Shown here: one piece after another, positions 5,899 through 6,963 of the stretch | Layout of the letters: every line of letters begins with the position of its first letter | How positions within the stretch are numbered: the stretch's first letter is position 1 | Origin: Candidatus Omnitrophota bacterium | GTDB lineage: Bacteria; Omnitrophota; Koll11; Aquiviventales; Aquiviventaceae | Length of the DNA stretch: 6,963 nucleotides | Assembly: GCA_016196415.1 (NCBI GenBank) | Contig: JACPXS010000086.1 | Span: 1-6,963, forward strand | Reading direction: 5' to 3' | The notes under the pieces: model-generated | What the model saw: the letters and a program-made list of their open reading frames with translations, nothing else | The model's database searches: none | Told to the model about the DNA's origin: nothing | Made by a program: the position numbers and the translations under genes

Positions 5899-6312
5899 AT
5901 GGGAAAGCGAATGGGGCGAGTGTGCGGCTTCGCGGTTGCGGCTGGAGTCGTGGGGATGGTGGCGGCCTTTCCATCGATCGGAGAGGCGGCTGGGATGGGT
6001 GGCGCCAAAGTGACCTTGTCGCTCACCAAGAACTACACGGCCAGTCCCTGGACGAATGAGGTCGGCTGGTCCAACCGGGCCATCGGAAAGCTCAGCTTTG
6101 GGCTGAAGAACGCCTTGCTGGGCTGGACAGACCTCTTTGTCGAGCCCCGGGAAGCTTCTCAGGCGGGTGGGACTGTGTTGACCGGCATCGGGATCGGCGT
6201 GAAGGACGCGCTGGAGAACACGCTTGGCGGCGCGGTTCACGTCCTAACGTTCCCCCTGACTGAGCTCGATGCGCCTCTTCCTGAAGGCGGGACCCAGCTC
6301 TTGAACTCATAA
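5899..6312 (+). CDS. Exported TIGR04073-like small protein, first paralogue
   Basis: This 137-residue protein has a basic start (MGKR), a hydrophobic stretch at about 7-24 and an Ala-rich end near residue 30 that fits a Sec signal peptide with cleavage around A29-A31. The mature part has no cysteine. The core at 71-118 begins NALLGWTDL and runs through GG-TVLTGIGIGV and TLGGAVHVLTF. This GW, glycine-rich, VLTFP layout resembles the exosortase-associated family TIGR04073, whose biochemical role is unknown; the match is from memory of the motif. The ATG at 5899 is chosen because AGGAGGT (5888-5894) lies 4 nt upstream; a GTG two codons earlier overlaps that site. The gene has its own promoter and ends before a strong terminator. 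Its nearest relative is the next gene, and the shared glycine-rich repeats suggest a membrane-associating or envelope-structural role. No exosortase is present in the window. Confidence 0.75.
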   Translation: MGKRMGRVCGFAVAAGVVGMVAAFPSIGEAAGMGGAKVTLSLTKNYTASPWTNEVGWSNRAIGKLSFGLKNALLGWTDLFVEPREASQAGGTVLTGIGIGVKDALENTLGGAVHVLTFPLTELDAPLPEGGTQLLNS

Positions 6313-6330
6313 TCGTTCTTGGCTCGTTTT

Positions 6331-6376
6331 CCAACAAGCCCTTGCGGAAACCGCAAGGGCTTGTTGGTTTGTCTTA
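6331..6376 (+). terminator. Strong rho-independent terminator after the first paralogue
   Basis: A perfect 17-bp stem (6331-6347 with 6351-6367) closes on an AAA loop and is followed by TTTGTCTT. It begins 18 bp after the stop at 6312. The other strand has As after the stem, so it works mainly rightward. It should separate the two paralogue transcripts. Confidence 0.88.
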
Positions 6377-6390
6377 AAGAAAGGGTTGCC

Positions 6391-6419
6391 TTGCGCTGGG
6401 GATGAGGGAATAATAGCAT
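6391..6419 (+). promoter_or_regulatory. Predicted promoter of the second exported paralogue (two possible registers)
   Basis: One register is TTGCGC (6391-6396), a 17-bp spacer and TAGCAT (6414-6419). The other is TTGCCT (6386-6391), 17 bp, and AATAAT (6409-6414). The first shares the TAGNNT -10 form of other promoters in the window; the second has the better -10 by consensus. Both have weak -35 boxes. Confidence 0.4.
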
Positions 6420-6455
6420 CCTGAAGGTTTCTCTCGCTACACGCAAGGAGGACCC

Positions 6456-6848
6456 ATGAACCATCCGACACGGCGATGCGTTGGATTGCTCGCTGGAGGA
6501 CTCCTCTGGCTTGGGGCATCGGGATCGGCGATGGCAGCAGAGGAGATCAGCCAATGTCCCCTCTGCAAGCAAGCGAGCGATCAAACGGCCGGGTATCCCT
6601 CGAAAGCCAGCTACATGCTCATGCGGGGTGCCGCGAATGCCCTGTTCGGATGGACAGAGTTGCTCCGGCAGCCCGCGAACGAGGTGAAAGGCGGGGGCCA
6701 TCTCCTGACAGGGATCGGCAAAGGGGTTGAACAGGGGATGAAGCGGACGTTAGGCGGCGCTGCGGAGGTCCTCACGTTCTGGACGCCAAAAGTCCAGCAC
6801 CGGTACGTCCACTTTGCCCACGACTGTCCGCTCTGCATGAAGAAGTAA
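6456..6848 (+). CDS. Exported TIGR04073-like small protein with paired CPLC motifs, second paralogue
   Basis: This 130-residue protein starts with an evident Sec signal peptide: RR at 6-7, a hydrophobic stretch at 9-22, and likely cleavage at AMA-AEE after residue 27. The mature part has only four cysteines, C34/C37 and C124/C127, in two identical CPLC motifs near its two ends. Between them, residues 61-108 are a core that aligns without gaps to the first paralogue, 26 of 48 identical (NAL-GWT, GG--LTGIG-GV, TLGGA--VLTF). Residues 115-122 add three histidines. Outside the cytoplasm, paired CxxC motifs suggest a structural metal site or disulfides; they are not heme c sites because no His follows. 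AAGGAGG (6445-6451) lies 4 nt before the ATG. The gene sits behind the terminator and has its own predicted promoter. The function is unknown. Confidence 0.75.
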   Translation: MNHPTRRCVGLLAGGLLWLGASGSAMAAEEISQCPLCKQASDQTAGYPSKASYMLMRGAANALFGWTELLRQPANEVKGGGHLLTGIGKGVEQGMKRTLGGAAEVLTFWTPKVQHRYVHFAHDCPLCMKK

Positions 6849-6857
6849 TCCTTGTTC

Positions 6858-6886
6858 TTGACATCTCCAGCGGACGGCTGTAGAGT
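6858..6886 (+). promoter_or_regulatory. Promoter pointing out of the right edge
   Basis: A perfect -35 TTGACA (6858-6863), a 17-bp spacer and a -10 TAGAGT (6881-6886) begin 10 bp after the second paralogue's stop. The start would be near 6893. No terminator separates the two, so some read-through from the second paralogue is possible. Confidence 0.6.
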
Positions 6887-6894
6887 GGATCCAC
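6885..6894. promoter_or_regulatory. 10-bp palindrome at the transcript start of the right-edge promoter
   Basis: GTGGATCCAC is a perfect palindrome overlapping the last bases of the -10 box and the predicted start. It occupies the same place as the 16-bp palindrome at 3814-3829 but has a different sequence. A short palindrome like this can occur by chance. Confidence 0.3.
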
Positions 6895-6963
6895 AATTGG
6901 ATGTTCGATGGGTCTCTGCCTGGAGGAACGGTAAAGCGTTCCTGGAGGTGGAGCGAAGAGGGA
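6893..6963 (+). other. Leader or start of an unseen downstream gene
   Basis: A 7-bp hairpin (6924-6930 with 6937-6943, six-nt loop) is flanked by a direct repeat CCTGGAGG at 6919 and 6941, so two Shine-Dalgarno-like GGAGG copies lie on either side of the loop. An ATG at 6901 opens a 21-codon frame to the edge but has no ribosome site. More likely this is a 5' leader whose gene starts beyond the window. I recognise no known riboswitch. Confidence 0.35.

Noticed and set aside
6237..6701. Minus-strand frame of 154 codons across the terminator and second paralogue
   Set aside because: It would read through a perfect terminator hairpin and oppose a gene with a signal peptide and paralogue match.
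6555..6839. CPLC motifs as heme c attachment sites
   Set aside because: Heme c attachment needs CxxCH; here K and M follow the second cysteine.

Overview
The window is GC-rich and almost fully coding. It carries eight protein genes, one of them cut by the left edge, and no RNA genes, insertion sequences or CRISPR arrays that I can see. A lipoprotein signal peptide, two other exported proteins and a cell-wall peptidase point to a diderm bacterium. The small exported proteins on the right resemble the exosortase-associated family TIGR04073, which I recall mainly from deep-branching lineages such as Verrucomicrobiota, Omnitrophota and Nitrospirota. I cannot name the organism from this sequence.

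Positions 1-3668, minus strand, form a four-gene unit read right to left: a membrane-anchored GAF-GGDEF diguanylate cyclase, a 467-aa dihydrolipoamide dehydrogenase, an M23 (LytM-type) peptidase lipoprotein, and the start of a PgeF/YfiH-type laccase-domain protein that runs off the left edge. The gaps are 40 bp, about 20 bp (or a 4-bp overlap, depending on the start) and an 8-bp overlap. The last two genes both plausibly act on the cell envelope. The promoter in front of the cyclase puts the transcript start almost on its ATG.

Positions 3669-3914 are a 246-bp divergent regulatory region. It holds the cyclase promoter, a 9-bp inverted repeat, and a rightward promoter overlapped by a perfect 16-bp palindrome. 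That promoter serves a YbaK/ProX-type aminoacyl-tRNA deacylase (3915-4508) with an unusual 38-residue basic tail. A 33-bp gap (4509-4541) with no convincing terminator separates it from a convergent minus-strand pair: a DUF151 bifunctional-nuclease-type protein (5658-5221) followed by a histidine phosphatase of the phosphoglycerate mutase superfamily (5183-4542). That pair has its own promoter at 5685-5714.

Positions 5715-6963 hold the most unusual part. Two short plus-strand genes encode exported paralogues that share an ungapped 48-residue core with 26 identities. Each has its own predicted promoter, and a strong rho-independent terminator lies between them. The second paralogue adds a CPLC motif on each side of the core. 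A further good promoter at 6858-6886 points out of the right edge towards a gene that is not visible here. Five predicted promoters in the window have a -10 box of the form TAGNNT.
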